A stretch of 64,000 nucleotides of DNA from CAVYUC01 sp963771595. Lineage in GTDB: Bacteria; Bacteroidota; Bacteroidia; Bacteroidales; Prolixibacteraceae. Numbering within the stretch: the first letter of the stretch is position 1; each line of letters begins with the position of its first letter. The notes beneath the pieces were generated by a model. It made no database searches and was not told the DNA's origin. It saw nothing but the letters and a program-made list of their open reading frames with translations. The translations under genes and the position numbers were made by a program. This document shows positions 42,845 through 52,272 of this stretch, piece after piece. The stretch covers positions 1 through 64,000 of the forward strand of contig CAVYUC010000004.1 in assembly GCA_963771595.1 (NCBI GenBank). The letters run 5' to 3'.

Positions 42845-43074
42845 AAAACTGTTTTTTTGCGTTCATGTATTGAAATAACATTTTTACGGCTCTGAATGTT
42901 GCTAAACGTGTTAATTCACTGCTGCTTGTAAAACCGGAAAAAGTAATTCTTACAGGTGTATTGTGTTTTTAACTTGTTGATAGTTTTGATTTTAGGTGTA
43001 AAATCGGAAGGTTTTTAATCTTATTTTCGCAAAAAACAATTTCTTAAAAATCAATGCAATAATGCTAATTTGTT

Positions 43075-44145
43075 TTATACTGATGTGAAAATTGTGCCGG
43101 CGCTGCTATCATTTGTTGCACCGGTAACCGAAGCATAACAATTTATTTTCCCTAAAATTTTTAAAAGTCCGAGGAAAGCGAAAATCAAAGCTTCTTTGTA
43201 ATCGATTATCTGCTCCGGGGGAATAACAATAACGGCCTCCGTTTTATTTTGAAGTAATTCTATGAGGAACTTATTATTAGCGCCTCCACCAGTTACCAGA
43301 ACACTCCTGTTTCCCTTTAAACATATCGCAATTTGAAGGGCAACATGTTCATAAACAGTGCGTAATATATCCGAATCAGCAAAACCTGAAGAAGATAACA
43401 ACGGCATGAAACACTTTTCCATCCATTCTCTTCCCAACGATTTTGGAGGTTGTTGCTGATAAAACGAAATTTTATTTAGTTTGTCCAGTAAAACGGGAAT
43501 GACTTTTCCGGTTTTGCCCAATGCACCGTTTTTATCAAACGGCAAACCTTTTTTTTCTGCAAAATAGTTAAAGATAAAATTGACCGGACAAATGTCAAAA
43601 GCCTTTCGTATTCCATCTTCCCCGAACGAAATATTGGCAAAACCTCCCAGGTTCAGGCAATAATCGTATGCCTGAAAAAGCAAACGATCGCCAGCCGGAA
43701 CCAATGGAGCACCTTGTCCGCCAAGAGCTACATCCCCGGCACGGAAATCGGCAACAGTAGTTGTTTTTGTTGCAGCTGCAATGGAATAACCGTTTCCCAG
43801 CTGGAATGTAAAATTTTTTTCAGGCTGATGAAAAACAGTGTGCCCGTGCGATGCAATTAAATCAGGTTTAAAACTGCAGGTTTTTATAAATTCGGAGATT
43901 CTTTCCCCAATCCACGTTCCATATTCCGCATGAAGTTTTATTAATTTTTCGCCGGAAAGGGCAGGGGCATTTTCCAATTTTTTTCGCCATTCGGGAGAGT
44001 ATGAAACTGTTTCGGCAGTAATAATTTCGAATTCCCATTTTTCTGCATGCCGTTGGAACTCAACAGCGGCAATATCCAATCCGTCGAGTGAAGTTCCCGA
44101 CATGGATCCAATTATTTTGTAGCTATTTCCAGAAGGAGTTTTCAT
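43075..44145 (-). CDS. anmK: Anhydro-N-acetylmuramic acid kinase
   Basis: 356 residues of the sugar-kinase/HSP70 fold: IIGSMSGTSLDGLDIAAVEF at the N-terminus, then DLIASHGHTVFHQPEKNFTF, GNGYSIAAATKTTTVADFRA and VLVTGGGANNKFLIELLQ near the C-terminus. AnmK hydrolyses and phosphorylates the 1,6-anhydro sugar from peptidoglycan turnover. Its start overlaps the 3' end of the upstream M23 peptidase gene by 23 bp, so both act in peptidoglycan recycling and are translationally coupled. Confidence 0.93.
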   Translation of the reverse strand: MKTPSGNSYKIIGSMSGTSLDGLDIAAVEFQRHAEKWEFEIITAETVSYSPEWRKKLENAPALSGEKLIKLHAEYGTWIGERISEFIKTCSFKPDLIASHGHTVFHQPEKNFTFQLGNGYSIAAATKTTTVADFRAGDVALGGQGAPLVPAGDRLLFQAYDYCLNLGGFANISFGEDGIRKAFDICPVNFIFNYFAEKKGLPFDKNGALGKTGKVIPVLLDKLNKISFYQQQPPKSLGREWMEKCFMPLLSSSGFADSDILRTVYEHVALQIAICLKGNRSVLVTGGGANNKFLIELLQNKTEAVIVIPPEQIIDYKEALIFAFLGLLKILGKINCYASVTGATNDSSAGTIFTSV

Positions 44146-45826
44146 AAGTGGCTGTGTTTCCCCGGTAGTCGGTTACCCGCAGCAGGAATTCGTGTCGTTT
44201 ATTTAGTTCAAACCGTTCTTTATCAAAATAATGGGTAATTAAACTGGTTTTAGCATCGTAATCGAATAATGCCCATTTGCCATCGATGTACCCATCTATT
44301 TTATCAATTCCTGCAAGATCATCTGAAATGCGGAACCGGATTCTTTCCGACTCAGTTAATGATGAATTTGAGCCAATGCTCAGCGAAACAATTCTGGGTG
44401 GAATGGTATCCACTGTTACGGCATAATTTCCAAATGTCCGGACGGATGAACTCACCCACCCATTTTCAAATGTCCCGCCTGCTGCACTGATTCTTTCCGT
44501 TGTTGTATCTACTGCCGCCAGCACCACTTTCGTCTGCAATTCTTTCGGCAGATTTTTTGTCCTGATTTTAATTTCAGCACTTTTGTTGAGCGGAATTCTT
44601 TCATTATCAACAATATGAATGTCAGAATAAAATTTACGTCCGCCGGGTTTTGTTTTGTAATTGAATTTTACATCAGTATACAAACTGCCTTCAGGCAAAA
44701 ACAGCTGAAAATCTTTTTCCTCAAACCGGTTACGTTTATTGTAATTAAATAATTCCAGGTACTTTTCTTTCCGTGGAGCAACTTCCGTATAACGGCTAAC
44801 CACGTTAAAATCAAGCGTTGATGTGTTTCCGTATGTATCTTTCAAGACAAGGCTGATATGATGAATGTTTCCGTCATTAAAATTATAAACTCCCCTGTTT
44901 CTGGTGTATTCATAAATATTCAAAGGATTTCCGGGGTCGACCCAGGTTTTTTGAAACCTTCTTCCGGAACGAATATATTCACTAAAATCGATGTAACTGT
45001 TTATAGCCCGCGAATTATCGAATGAAAAACGATTCAGCAGGCAGGAGAAGTAAAGTTCGCCGTCGATTTTTAACTGCATGGAATATATGCCGCACGGATT
45101 GCCTGAGCCATTTAAAAAGTCGTTGGTTTGAATGGCAAAACCTACTTCGTTAAATACCGGTATTGTTGGATTATTGCTCAATTGAAAATTTCCATCCTGA
45201 AAAATCACCGGGAACGATTTTTTGTAGATGGAAGTATTTACCTGCGATTTTTCATTTAGCGGAACAACAAGCAACGAATAAATTTTGGGCGCTATATTAT
45301 CGGCAACCGGAAAATCAAAATTTAATGGATTTAGCGGTTCTTCCGATTTGGTGTCCCTTATTTCGAAATGCAGGTGCGGCCCTCCTGAACTTCCACTGTT
45401 TCCGCTGTATGCAACTATTTCGTTCTGCAAAACCTTAAACTGCTTTTCAGGTAACGCAACATCAACGCGAAACGATTCTTTTTTATATTGAATGTCTTTT
45501 ATGTAATTATCAATATCATTTCTGAAATGGTCGAGGTGGCCGTAAACTGTTGTGGTGCCATTGGGATGATCAATGTAAATGGCTTTTCCAAAACCGATTG
45601 GCGAAACAACAATCCGGGAGATAAAACCATCAGCCACCGAATTTACCGGAATTCCTGTTGTCCCCTGGGTTTTAATGTCAATTCCCGAATGAAAATGATT
45701 GCTCCTTAACTCCGCAAAACTGGCGCTTAAAAACAAGGGTATTTTTACCGGGTCGGAATAATAACGTTCTTGCCCGTAACTTTTAAAACAATAAAGCAAA
45801 ATAAGAATTATCAATAGTTTCTTCAT
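44123..45826 (-). CDS. M23 family metallopeptidase
   Basis: 567 residues with a signal peptide (KLLIILILLYCFKSYG). The LytM-type catalytic domain is close to the N-terminus: zinc motif HSGIDIKTQGT (HxxxD), GKAIYIDHPNGTTTVYGHLD, and GPHLHFEIRD (HxH), all active-site residues present. A long C-terminal portion (about residues 190-560) is beta-rich and includes an Ig-like VDTIPPRIVSLSIGSN. This layout is typical of Bacteroidota peptidoglycan DD-endopeptidases. Coupled to anmK. Confidence 0.9.
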   Translation of the reverse strand: MKKLLIILILLYCFKSYGQERYYSDPVKIPLFLSASFAELRSNHFHSGIDIKTQGTTGIPVNSVADGFISRIVVSPIGFGKAIYIDHPNGTTTVYGHLDHFRNDIDNYIKDIQYKKESFRVDVALPEKQFKVLQNEIVAYSGNSGSSGGPHLHFEIRDTKSEEPLNPLNFDFPVADNIAPKIYSLLVVPLNEKSQVNTSIYKKSFPVIFQDGNFQLSNNPTIPVFNEVGFAIQTNDFLNGSGNPCGIYSMQLKIDGELYFSCLLNRFSFDNSRAINSYIDFSEYIRSGRRFQKTWVDPGNPLNIYEYTRNRGVYNFNDGNIHHISLVLKDTYGNTSTLDFNVVSRYTEVAPRKEKYLELFNYNKRNRFEEKDFQLFLPEGSLYTDVKFNYKTKPGGRKFYSDIHIVDNERIPLNKSAEIKIRTKNLPKELQTKVVLAAVDTTTERISAAGGTFENGWVSSSVRTFGNYAVTVDTIPPRIVSLSIGSNSSLTESERIRFRISDDLAGIDKIDGYIDGKWALFDYDAKTSLITHYFDKERFELNKRHEFLLRVTDYRGNTATYENSFWK

Positions 45827-45951
45827 GTATTTAGTCTTTCATCCACCTCGGTGTCTCACAAATTTAAAATTTTTCAGTTCATGGTTTTCCGATATAGAAC
45901 TATAATTTTTTTCAATATATTGCAAACGTTTTTACAATAGGTTAAAAATAT

Positions 45952-45959
45952 TAACTTTG
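45952..45959 (+). promoter_or_regulatory. Bacteroidota -7 box (TAACTTTG)
   Basis: Perfect TAnnTTTG match 19 bp before the ATG of the coiled-coil gene upstream of zapA; probable promoter for the coiled-coil gene and zapA. Confidence 0.55.
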
Positions 45960-45978
45960 TCTCTGAATTGAAGTAAAA

Positions 45979-46272
45979 ATGACCGAGGAAGATCGATTGC
46001 TTCTTAATGATTTAAAGGCAAATACGTTGCAGATGTTTCAGGAATTCCGGAAGTTGGAAAACGAAAAAAAACTGCTGGAAGAAAAACTGGAAGCTTTAAA
46101 AAACGATTTGGAGATGCTGAAGCAGGAGAATTCAGAACTTGGACGTAAACAGGAAAAATTGAAATTTGCCAATCACATTTTGTCGGGAACCGATGAAAGC
46201 GGGGAGGCGAAAAAAAGAATAAATAAAATAGTACGGGAAATTGATAAATGTATTGCATTACTAAACCGGTAA
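45979..46272 (+). CDS. Small coiled-coil protein upstream of zapA
   Basis: 97 residues, nearly one continuous coiled coil (FRKLENEKKLLEEKLEALKN, ELGRKQEKLKFANHILSG) with a C-terminal helix ending REIDKCIALLNR. Its stop is 6 bp from the zapA start. A small coiled-coil gene in this position is conserved in Bacteroidota and is a candidate ZapA partner (compare the ZapA-ZapB pair), which is an inference. Confidence 0.7.
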   Translation: MTEEDRLLLNDLKANTLQMFQEFRKLENEKKLLEEKLEALKNDLEMLKQENSELGRKQEKLKFANHILSGTDESGEAKKRINKIVREIDKCIALLNR

Positions 46273-46278
46273 TTGCAG

Positions 46279-46581
46279 GTGAACAAGAATCAACTTAGAA
46301 TAAATATTAGGATCGAAGGCAGGATTTATCCGCTGGTAATTGATCGAAATGATGAAGAAAGACATCGATTGGCTGCAAAAATTATTAATGAAACAGTTGC
46401 TAAATACAGGGAATTGTTTCCGGACAAAGATGCACAGGATATTTTAGCAATGGCAGCTTTTCAAGTCGCATTAACACAAACAGAATTGTTACAGCGCGAA
46501 AATAAGTCTTTATTTATCAGTGAATTGAGGGATTTAAACGACGATATTTCAGATTTTTTGAAAGAAAAAAAGAAGAAATAA
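46279..46581 (+). CDS. zapA: Cell division protein ZapA
   Basis: About 100 residues. RINIRIEGRIYPLVIDRNDE, RHRLAAKIINETVAKYRELF and a helix DAQDILAMAAFQVALTQTEL match the ZapA fold (a beta N-terminus followed by a long dimerisation helix). It starts at a GTG (46279); a TTG at 46273 directly after the upstream stop is the alternative. ZapA bundles FtsZ filaments at the division site. Located between the coiled-coil gene and rny, as in other Bacteroidota. Confidence 0.85.
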   Translation: MNKNQLRINIRIEGRIYPLVIDRNDEERHRLAAKIINETVAKYRELFPDKDAQDILAMAAFQVALTQTELLQRENKSLFISELRDLNDDISDFLKEKKKK

Positions 46582-46609
46582 TAAATTAATCGATTATATA
46601 TTTATCAAG

Positions 46610-46660
46610 AACCTGTATTGGGTCACTTTAAATTGAATTTGAAGCGGCTTGTTACAGGTT
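46610..46660 (+). other. Hairpin in the zapA-rny intergenic region
   Basis: AACCTGTA (46610-46617) pairs perfectly with TACAGGTT (46653-46660), enclosing a 35-nt loop and followed by TTTTTG. It lies 25 bp before the rny start, so it may be a terminator/attenuator or a small structured RNA in the rny leader. It is too short for a standard 6S RNA, which sits near zapA in many bacteria. Confidence 0.4.
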
Positions 46661-46684
46661 TTTGTTTTAATTAAATTATTAAAA

Positions 46685-48247
46685 ATGAATTGGATAGAAA
46701 TATTAATAGGTGCTGTAGCCGGGTTTGCTATTGGAGGAGCCCTGGCATATGTTATTTGGGATAAAGCTCTTAAATCGAAAAAACAGAAAATTATTTCAGA
46801 GGCTCAAAGTGAAGGAGAAGTGATTAAAAAGGATAAAATTCTTCAGGCCAAGGAAAAGTTTCTTCAACTTAAATCGGAGCATGAAAAATTTATTCAGGAA
46901 AAAGGGGTGAAAATCGGCCATCTCGAGAATAAATTAACACAACGCGAAGCTACAATTAATCAGCGGCGTGATGAACTTCAAAAGAAAACAAAGGAATTTG
47001 AGGTCACCAGAAAGGAAGTGGAAGCTATTCGTGAAAATTTAAACATTCAGTTACAGCGGGTAGAACATAAGAGCGAAGAACTGGATAAAACTTACCGGCA
47101 ACACCTCGAAAAACTGGAGCAAATTTCCGGACTTTCGGCTGAAGAAGCCAAATCCCAGCTGGTGGAATCGCTCAAGGAAGAAGCCAAATCTGAAGCTGTT
47201 AGTTACGTAAATGAAATTATGGAGGAGGCCAAACAAACTGCCAATAAGGAAGCTAAAAAAATTGTGGTGAAATCAATTCAGCGGGTGGCAACAGAAACTG
47301 CCATCGAAAATTCAGTTACTATCTTTCACATCGAAAGCGACGAAATCAAAGGCCGCATAATCGGTCGTGAAGGGCGTAATATTCGCGCTCTTGAAGCTGC
47401 TACCGGTGTAGAAATTGTGGTGGATGACACACCTGAAGCAATTGTTCTTTCTGCATTCGACCCTGTTCGGCGAGAAATTGCGCGCCTGGCGCTGCATCAG
47501 CTGGTAACCGACGGAAGGATACATCCGGCACGAATTGAAGAAGTGGTGGGTAAAGTGAAAAAACAAATTGAAGAAGAAGTTATTGAAACCGGAAAACGCA
47601 CTGCAATCGACCTGGGAATTCATGGTTTGCACCCTGAACTAATCCGGTTAATCGGGAAAATGAAATACCGTTCGTCTTACGGACAAAACCTGCTGCAACA
47701 CTCGCGCGAAGTTGCCAATTTAAGTGCAATTATGGCCTCAGAACTGGGATTGAATACAAAAAAAGCAAAACGCGCCGGACTCTTACACGATATTGGAAAA
47801 GTGCCGGACGACGAACCGGAATTGCCACACGCCATTTTGGGGATGAAACTGGCAGAAAAATTCAAGGAGAAACCAGATATTGTTAATGCTATCGGAGCCC
47901 ATCACGATGAGGTGGAAATGGAAACTCTGCTGGCACCAATTGTGCAGGTTTGCGATGCTATTTCCGGCGCCCGGCCAGGTGCCCGCCGCGAAGTGGTGGA
48001 ATCGTACATTAAACGGTTAAAAGATTTGGAAGACCTGGCGCTTTCGTATCCTGGAGTTACCAAAACCTATGCAATTCAGGCCGGTCGTGAATTGCGCGTG
48101 ATTGTTGGTTCCGATAAAATGAGCGATCAGGAAACCGAACAATTGTCTTACGATATTTCAAAACGGATTCAGGATGAAATGACTTATCCAGGACAGATAA
48201 AAATAACAGTAATCCGGGAAACCCGGGTTGTAAGTTATGCGAAATAA
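46685..48247 (+). CDS. rny: Ribonuclease Y
   Basis: 520 residues from the ATG at 46685. N-terminal TM helix (IEILIGAVAGFAIGGALAYV), long coiled coil (about residues 30-190), KH domain (GRIIGREGRNIRALEAATGV) and an HD domain (LLQHSREVANLSAIMASELG, AGLLHDIGKVPD, AIGAHHDEVE). The C-terminal YDISKRIQDEMTYPGQIKIT is also standard. It starts mRNA decay by endonucleolytic cuts at the inner membrane. The upstream frame from 46649 adds 12 non-conserved residues. Monocistronic or read through from zapA. Confidence 0.96.
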   Translation: MNWIEILIGAVAGFAIGGALAYVIWDKALKSKKQKIISEAQSEGEVIKKDKILQAKEKFLQLKSEHEKFIQEKGVKIGHLENKLTQREATINQRRDELQKKTKEFEVTRKEVEAIRENLNIQLQRVEHKSEELDKTYRQHLEKLEQISGLSAEEAKSQLVESLKEEAKSEAVSYVNEIMEEAKQTANKEAKKIVVKSIQRVATETAIENSVTIFHIESDEIKGRIIGREGRNIRALEAATGVEIVVDDTPEAIVLSAFDPVRREIARLALHQLVTDGRIHPARIEEVVGKVKKQIEEEVIETGKRTAIDLGIHGLHPELIRLIGKMKYRSSYGQNLLQHSREVANLSAIMASELGLNTKKAKRAGLLHDIGKVPDDEPELPHAILGMKLAEKFKEKPDIVNAIGAHHDEVEMETLLAPIVQVCDAISGARPGARREVVESYIKRLKDLEDLALSYPGVTKTYAIQAGRELRVIVGSDKMSDQETEQLSYDISKRIQDEMTYPGQIKITVIRETRVVSYAK

Positions 48248-48267
48248 AATTAATGATCAGAATAACG

Positions 48268-48298
48268 AAAAAGCTCTCGTTTTACGGGGGCTTTTTTT
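48268..48298 (+). terminator. Rho-independent terminator after rny
   Basis: AAAAAGCTCTCG, TTTTA, CGGGGGCTTTTTTT: GC-rich arms and a run of T. It overlaps the end of the convergent gene at 48297. Confidence 0.85.
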
Positions 48299-49175
48299 AA
48301 TGGAATTGCCTGAATAATTTTAGCAGTACTTTTATTTTTTCTTCCTTTTCAGGAAAACCAACCGATCGGTATGATTCCAGCATCGATTCAATCAGCCGTT
48401 TTATAAAAACAATATCCGATTTGGGTTCCGTAAATTCAGTAATATTTTTATAGTTATTTTTCTTCAGATGATAATCGATTTCTTTTCTGCTGGCAATAGC
48501 ACCTTTGTTTGATGGGTTGATATAAAACAACACTTCGGAACCATAGGTTTTACCATGAACTTTTTTGGCCAGACCACGATTTACAACTGCAATCAGCGGG
48601 TTTTTCGGAAAATCAATAAAACGGGCAGGTATTTCAAGTTGACGTGCCAGAATAGCGTAAAACATACTTAGCGACACCGGATTTCCTCTTTTTGTTTCCA
48701 GCATCTGATTGAGGAAACAGTTTTGCGGCGATTGTGTGTTGTTGTGATTTACTGAAAATCCGTTAATATGAAACAAAAAGTGGTTTAAAACTGTGGTTTT
48801 TTCAAGCAGCGTTAGCGAGTTGTTCAATTCAAGCCAAATTGATTTTTGAAGGGTTTCAATTTTTTGGTATAATACCAGCATGTTTAAATCAGGATATTGA
48901 AAGCGGTCAACCGTTAAAAATCCATCCAGCAAATTTCTTTCGGGTGTTTTAATCCAGGTTTTCAAAAGTTTGTTGGTTTGTTTAAACTGAATACTCTGAA
49001 TCAGGTTTTCAATACGTACCTGGCAATTTTCATCATAACTGTTTTCCCAGGTATCTTCCAGCGTTGGAATAATTTCATGATTTTCTTTAAGCAGTTCTTT
49101 CTCTACCATTTCGTAAACTTCCCTGTCGGGGTCGTCCAGTAAGTTTATCAATGCCTGAAGTTTGCTTTTTTTCAC
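48297..49175 (-). CDS. Transglutaminase-like (Transglut_core2 / SirB1-type) protein
   Basis: 292 residues, cytosolic. N-terminal HEAT-like helices (LQALINLLDDPDREVYEMVE) are followed by a Transglut_core2 domain (PF13369): NCFLNQMLETKRGNPVSLSM, FYAILARQLEIPARFIDFPK and VLFYINPSNKGAIASRKEI. In this family a Cys is expected within the NC-L--VL.TR.G segment; the NCFL Cys may fill that place. Members accompany folding or envelope genes; the reaction is unknown. Single gene, convergent with rny. Confidence 0.78.
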   Translation of the reverse strand: MKKSKLQALINLLDDPDREVYEMVEKELLKENHEIIPTLEDTWENSYDENCQVRIENLIQSIQFKQTNKLLKTWIKTPERNLLDGFLTVDRFQYPDLNMLVLYQKIETLQKSIWLELNNSLTLLEKTTVLNHFLFHINGFSVNHNNTQSPQNCFLNQMLETKRGNPVSLSMFYAILARQLEIPARFIDFPKNPLIAVVNRGLAKKVHGKTYGSEVLFYINPSNKGAIASRKEIDYHLKKNNYKNITEFTEPKSDIVFIKRLIESMLESYRSVGFPEKEEKIKVLLKLFRQFH

Positions 49176-49314
49176 GTGTAAAAATATTTGATTAATATTT
49201 TAATTTTCAATCAGATGAATAAATACAACCAGATTATCTTCTAAATCCGTAAACCCGAATGAAGAATTTATACATGAATTTTTATTTTTGACTTTACTTT
49301 TCCTTTTCATGATT

Positions 49315-50184
49315 TTAGCTGGTTAATTGGCCGAGCACCTTTAAAATTAGTTTTTCCATTTCCGGATGGTAATCCGGATTTGCTTCATTTGTTACACGGT
49401 TGGCAATAATCAGACAAACCGTTAAAGCCTGGTGGCCAAGCATTTTTGACAAGCCATAGATTGCCGAACTTTCCATTTCAAAATTTGTAATACGAAGCTC
49501 CTCAAAACTAAACTGTTCGATTAAATGATTAAGTTCCGGCATGGCAAGTGCAAGTCTCAAAATACGTCCCTGCGGACCGTAAAATCCAGGCGCTGAAATT
49601 GTTACTCCACTGCTGAATCCTGAATTTTCAAACTTCTGAAACAACTTCGATGATGCATCTACCACGTATGGTTTTGGCAATGAATTTTTCCATCCGGTAA
49701 ACTGCATAAAAGCTTTTTCAAAGGGCACATCACAAAAGTTTTCACAGTTGGCGTAGTAATTCAGCATTCCGTCAAATCCTATTGATTTTTTAGAAACAAC
49801 AACAGAATTAACCGGCAACCCGGCCTGCAAACCGCCCGATGTTCCGATTCGCACGATGTTTAATGATGTATGTTCCTTTTTAATTTCTCTTGTTTCGAGG
49901 TCGATATTTACAAGTGCATCCAGTTCATTAACAACAATATCAATGTTATCGGTGCCGATTCCGGTGGAGAGAACAGTTATTTTCTTTCCGTTGTAGAACC
50001 CGGTAATTGTTTTAAATTCACGGTTTTGCGCTGTAAATTCAACTTTATCGAAAAAATGACTCACTGCTTCAACACGATCCTGGTCGCCTACCAAAATAAC
50101 CTGATCAGAAATATTTTCCGGTTTCAGGTGTAAATGAAAAATAGTTCCATCGTTGTTAATAATTAATTCCGAATTTTTAATCAT
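49315..50184 (-). CDS. Nucleoside phosphorylase (uridine-phosphorylase-like)
   Basis: 289 residues from the ATG at 50184 (the frame extends to 50253 with 23 residues that do not fit). GDQDRVEAVSHFFDKVEFTA, TVLSTGIGTDNIDIVVNELD, VRIGTSGGLQAGLPVNSVVV and ITNFEMESSAIYGLSKMLGH are the NP-I family motifs (phosphate- and ribose-binding). The FEMES segment and RIGTSGG favour uridine phosphorylase over purine phosphorylase, but the exact base specificity is inferred. It acts in nucleoside salvage. Confidence 0.88.
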   Translation of the reverse strand: MIKNSELIINNDGTIFHLHLKPENISDQVILVGDQDRVEAVSHFFDKVEFTAQNREFKTITGFYNGKKITVLSTGIGTDNIDIVVNELDALVNIDLETREIKKEHTSLNIVRIGTSGGLQAGLPVNSVVVSKKSIGFDGMLNYYANCENFCDVPFEKAFMQFTGWKNSLPKPYVVDASSKLFQKFENSGFSSGVTISAPGFYGPQGRILRLALAMPELNHLIEQFSFEELRITNFEMESSAIYGLSKMLGHQALTVCLIIANRVTNEANPDYHPEMEKLILKVLGQLTS

Positions 50185-50394
50185 GTTGCAGCTAATTTTA
50201 AAATCAAAACTATTCAAAAATAGATGAATAGTCAATCTTTTAAGCCGAAACATATAAACAGTTAAACTTTTGCAAACTGCCGGAAAGTGCTGATTTTGTT
50301 AAAATCGGAAATTATGATAAACTAAAACAGGGGTAAAAATCCTGATTAAATAATGTTTACAGTCAATTTTTTAGATTTTAATGGGTTTAATTTT

Positions 50395-50402
50395 TATTTT
50401 TG
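50395..50402 (+). promoter_or_regulatory. Bacteroidota -7 box (TATTTTTG)
   Basis: Perfect TAnnTTTG, 27 bp before the ATG at 50430 of the repeat/GH16-like gene. Confidence 0.5.
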
Positions 50403-50429
50403 AATCTTGTAAAAACTAAATCATGGCAC

Positions 50430-52259
50430 ATGTCATTTAAAATTTTTTCTCTTCAACTTTTGGGTAAAATTAAACCTGTTGAAAAAATAGAGCAGCAGCG
50501 CGAAACACTTTATAATGATTACCTGGAATATCAGAAAGTTGAACAGTCGGATGAATTAGCCGAATTTCAGAAGCTTGAAAAAACAGTTAATTCTGACGAT
50601 TTTAAAAAGCAAAAAACAGACATTCAGAAGTTGCAGTTTAAAGGCAGCAAAGAATATCATCTCCTGAAAGAGTTTGAAAAATTAAGTAAATCGAAACGGA
50701 TTAAGCAATATTTCAAAGTGAAAGGTTCGAAAGAATTGAGCCGTTACGAAACTTTGAGTAATTCGGAAATTTTAAAGGAATACCATCAGCTGAAGGATTA
50801 TGTAGAAAACGGGACTTTTCAAAAAGAAAAACAGGAAATCCGGCAGCAGGTATTTAAAGGTTCGCCCGAAGAAAAATCGCTTACTGAATTTAATAATCTG
50901 AAAAAATCGGCCGAAATAAAATCCTACATTGAGTTGCATGGATCGGAGACAATCCGCCGGCACGAAAAGGTGGCAAAATCAGAAAAATATAACCGGTATC
51001 TTACACTTAAAAATCAGCATCAAAAAGATCAGCAGCAAAACAATGAGTTAAAAATGCTGTCGCATGATTCTGAAATTCAGCAATTTATGAAATTAGAAAA
51101 TTCTAAAAAACTAAAACTCTACCGTCAGGTTAGCGGGAACCACCGGCCAAAAAATTACGAAGATTTAAAGCTGATTATTGAAAGTGAGGATTTTAAAAAA
51201 CGGGAAGCATTTTTGAAAGACAAAAAGAAATTCGAAAAAAGCGAAACCTACAAAAAATTGCAGCACTACAAACAACTTGCGAAAAGCGACGATATCCGGT
51301 TTTATCTGAAATTCGGTAAATCTGCACTGTACAAAAATTACCTTCAGGTAAAGGACAGTCCTGAATTAAAGCGATATTATGAGTTGAAATCCATTTTCTC
51401 GTCGGCTGAATTCAGAGAGCGAAAGGCATACCTCGAGGATAAGAAAAAGTGGGAAAAGTCGGAAGAGTATGAAGTGGAGAAAAAGTACCAGGAATTGAAA
51501 AACCAACCGCATATTTCGAAATATTTCAAGTATAAATATTCAACGGCATTCAGGTTTCTTGAAGAATGGGAAGTAACTTTTGAGGATGATTTTAAAGGAC
51601 CACTGCAAACCGAAAAATGGTCGGCTAAAAGTTATGTAGCCGATAAATTGCTCGGCGAAAACTACTCCTTGGCTGGCGATTTAAATATTTTCACTGATGG
51701 CAAAAATGTAAAAACCAATAATAAACTTACCATTGAAACCCGGAAAGAGAAAACAAAAGGGAAAATCTGGCAAATGAGTTCCGGATTTCTGCCGGTTGAA
51801 CTGGATTATTCTTCGGGACTTGTTTCAACTGCGCCTGATTTTTGGCAAAAAGATGGTGTTTACGAGGTGAAAGTTAAATTTAATCCTGTAAAAGAAGTAG
51901 TTAGTTCCGTGTTTCTGCAGGGGGAGCAAAACTCGCCCCGCGTGATGTTGCTCGAAATGGGTACAAAAAACCGCCTCGGTATTTCATCGTTAAATGCAAA
52001 CGGAAAGGTGGAAATGAGCGGCCTTGATATTTCAAATCTGAAAAAAGGGCAGTGGTATATTTTAACACTCGAAAAAATGGGTGGTCAGTTTACCTGGAAG
52101 ATTAATGAAACAGAAGTGCTTCAGCAGAACAATCCGCAGGTTGATTTTTCCATGCATTTAAATGCTTCAAGTTTGGTGGTGCACGAAATTCCCGGTTCTG
52201 TTCTTCCGGTTACCTTCGAAATTGATTGGGTAAGATGCTATCGGAAAAAGTTAGCGTAA
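50430..52259 (+). CDS. Five 72-residue coiled repeats fused to a GH16-like concanavalin fold
   Basis: 609 residues from the ATG at 50430 (the frame begins at a TTG, 50400, overlapping the -7 box). No signal peptide or TM segment. Residues about 35-385 contain five diverged repeats of about 72 residues with the phrase F.KLxxSxxIxxYxKxxGSxELxRYExLxxS. Instances are FEKLSKSKRIKQYFKVKGSK, YKQLAKSDDIRFYLKFGKSA and YYELKSIFSSAEFRERKAYL. From about 385 on, WEVTFEDDFKGPLQTEKWSA, GLVSTAPDFWQKDGVYEVKV, VSSVFLQGEQNSPRVMLLEM and FEIDWVRCYRK give a GH16/laminarinase-type jelly roll. The EIDxxE catalytic motif is absent (LLEMGTKN in its place), so it is probably non-catalytic. A binding or scaffold role is an inference. 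Confidence 0.75.
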   Translation: MSFKIFSLQLLGKIKPVEKIEQQRETLYNDYLEYQKVEQSDELAEFQKLEKTVNSDDFKKQKTDIQKLQFKGSKEYHLLKEFEKLSKSKRIKQYFKVKGSKELSRYETLSNSEILKEYHQLKDYVENGTFQKEKQEIRQQVFKGSPEEKSLTEFNNLKKSAEIKSYIELHGSETIRRHEKVAKSEKYNRYLTLKNQHQKDQQQNNELKMLSHDSEIQQFMKLENSKKLKLYRQVSGNHRPKNYEDLKLIIESEDFKKREAFLKDKKKFEKSETYKKLQHYKQLAKSDDIRFYLKFGKSALYKNYLQVKDSPELKRYYELKSIFSSAEFRERKAYLEDKKKWEKSEEYEVEKKYQELKNQPHISKYFKYKYSTAFRFLEEWEVTFEDDFKGPLQTEKWSAKSYVADKLLGENYSLAGDLNIFTDGKNVKTNNKLTIETRKEKTKGKIWQMSSGFLPVELDYSSGLVSTAPDFWQKDGVYEVKVKFNPVKEVVSSVFLQGEQNSPRVMLLEMGTKNRLGISSLNANGKVEMSGLDISNLKKGQWYILTLEKMGGQFTWKINETEVLQQNNPQVDFSMHLNASSLVVHEIPGSVLPVTFEIDWVRCYRKKLA

Positions 52260-52272
52260 CGTAAACTGGTTT

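Noticed and set aside
46610..46660. 6S RNA next to zapA
   Set aside because: The space between zapA and rny is only about 100 bp and lacks the long bubble-stem layout of 6S RNA.
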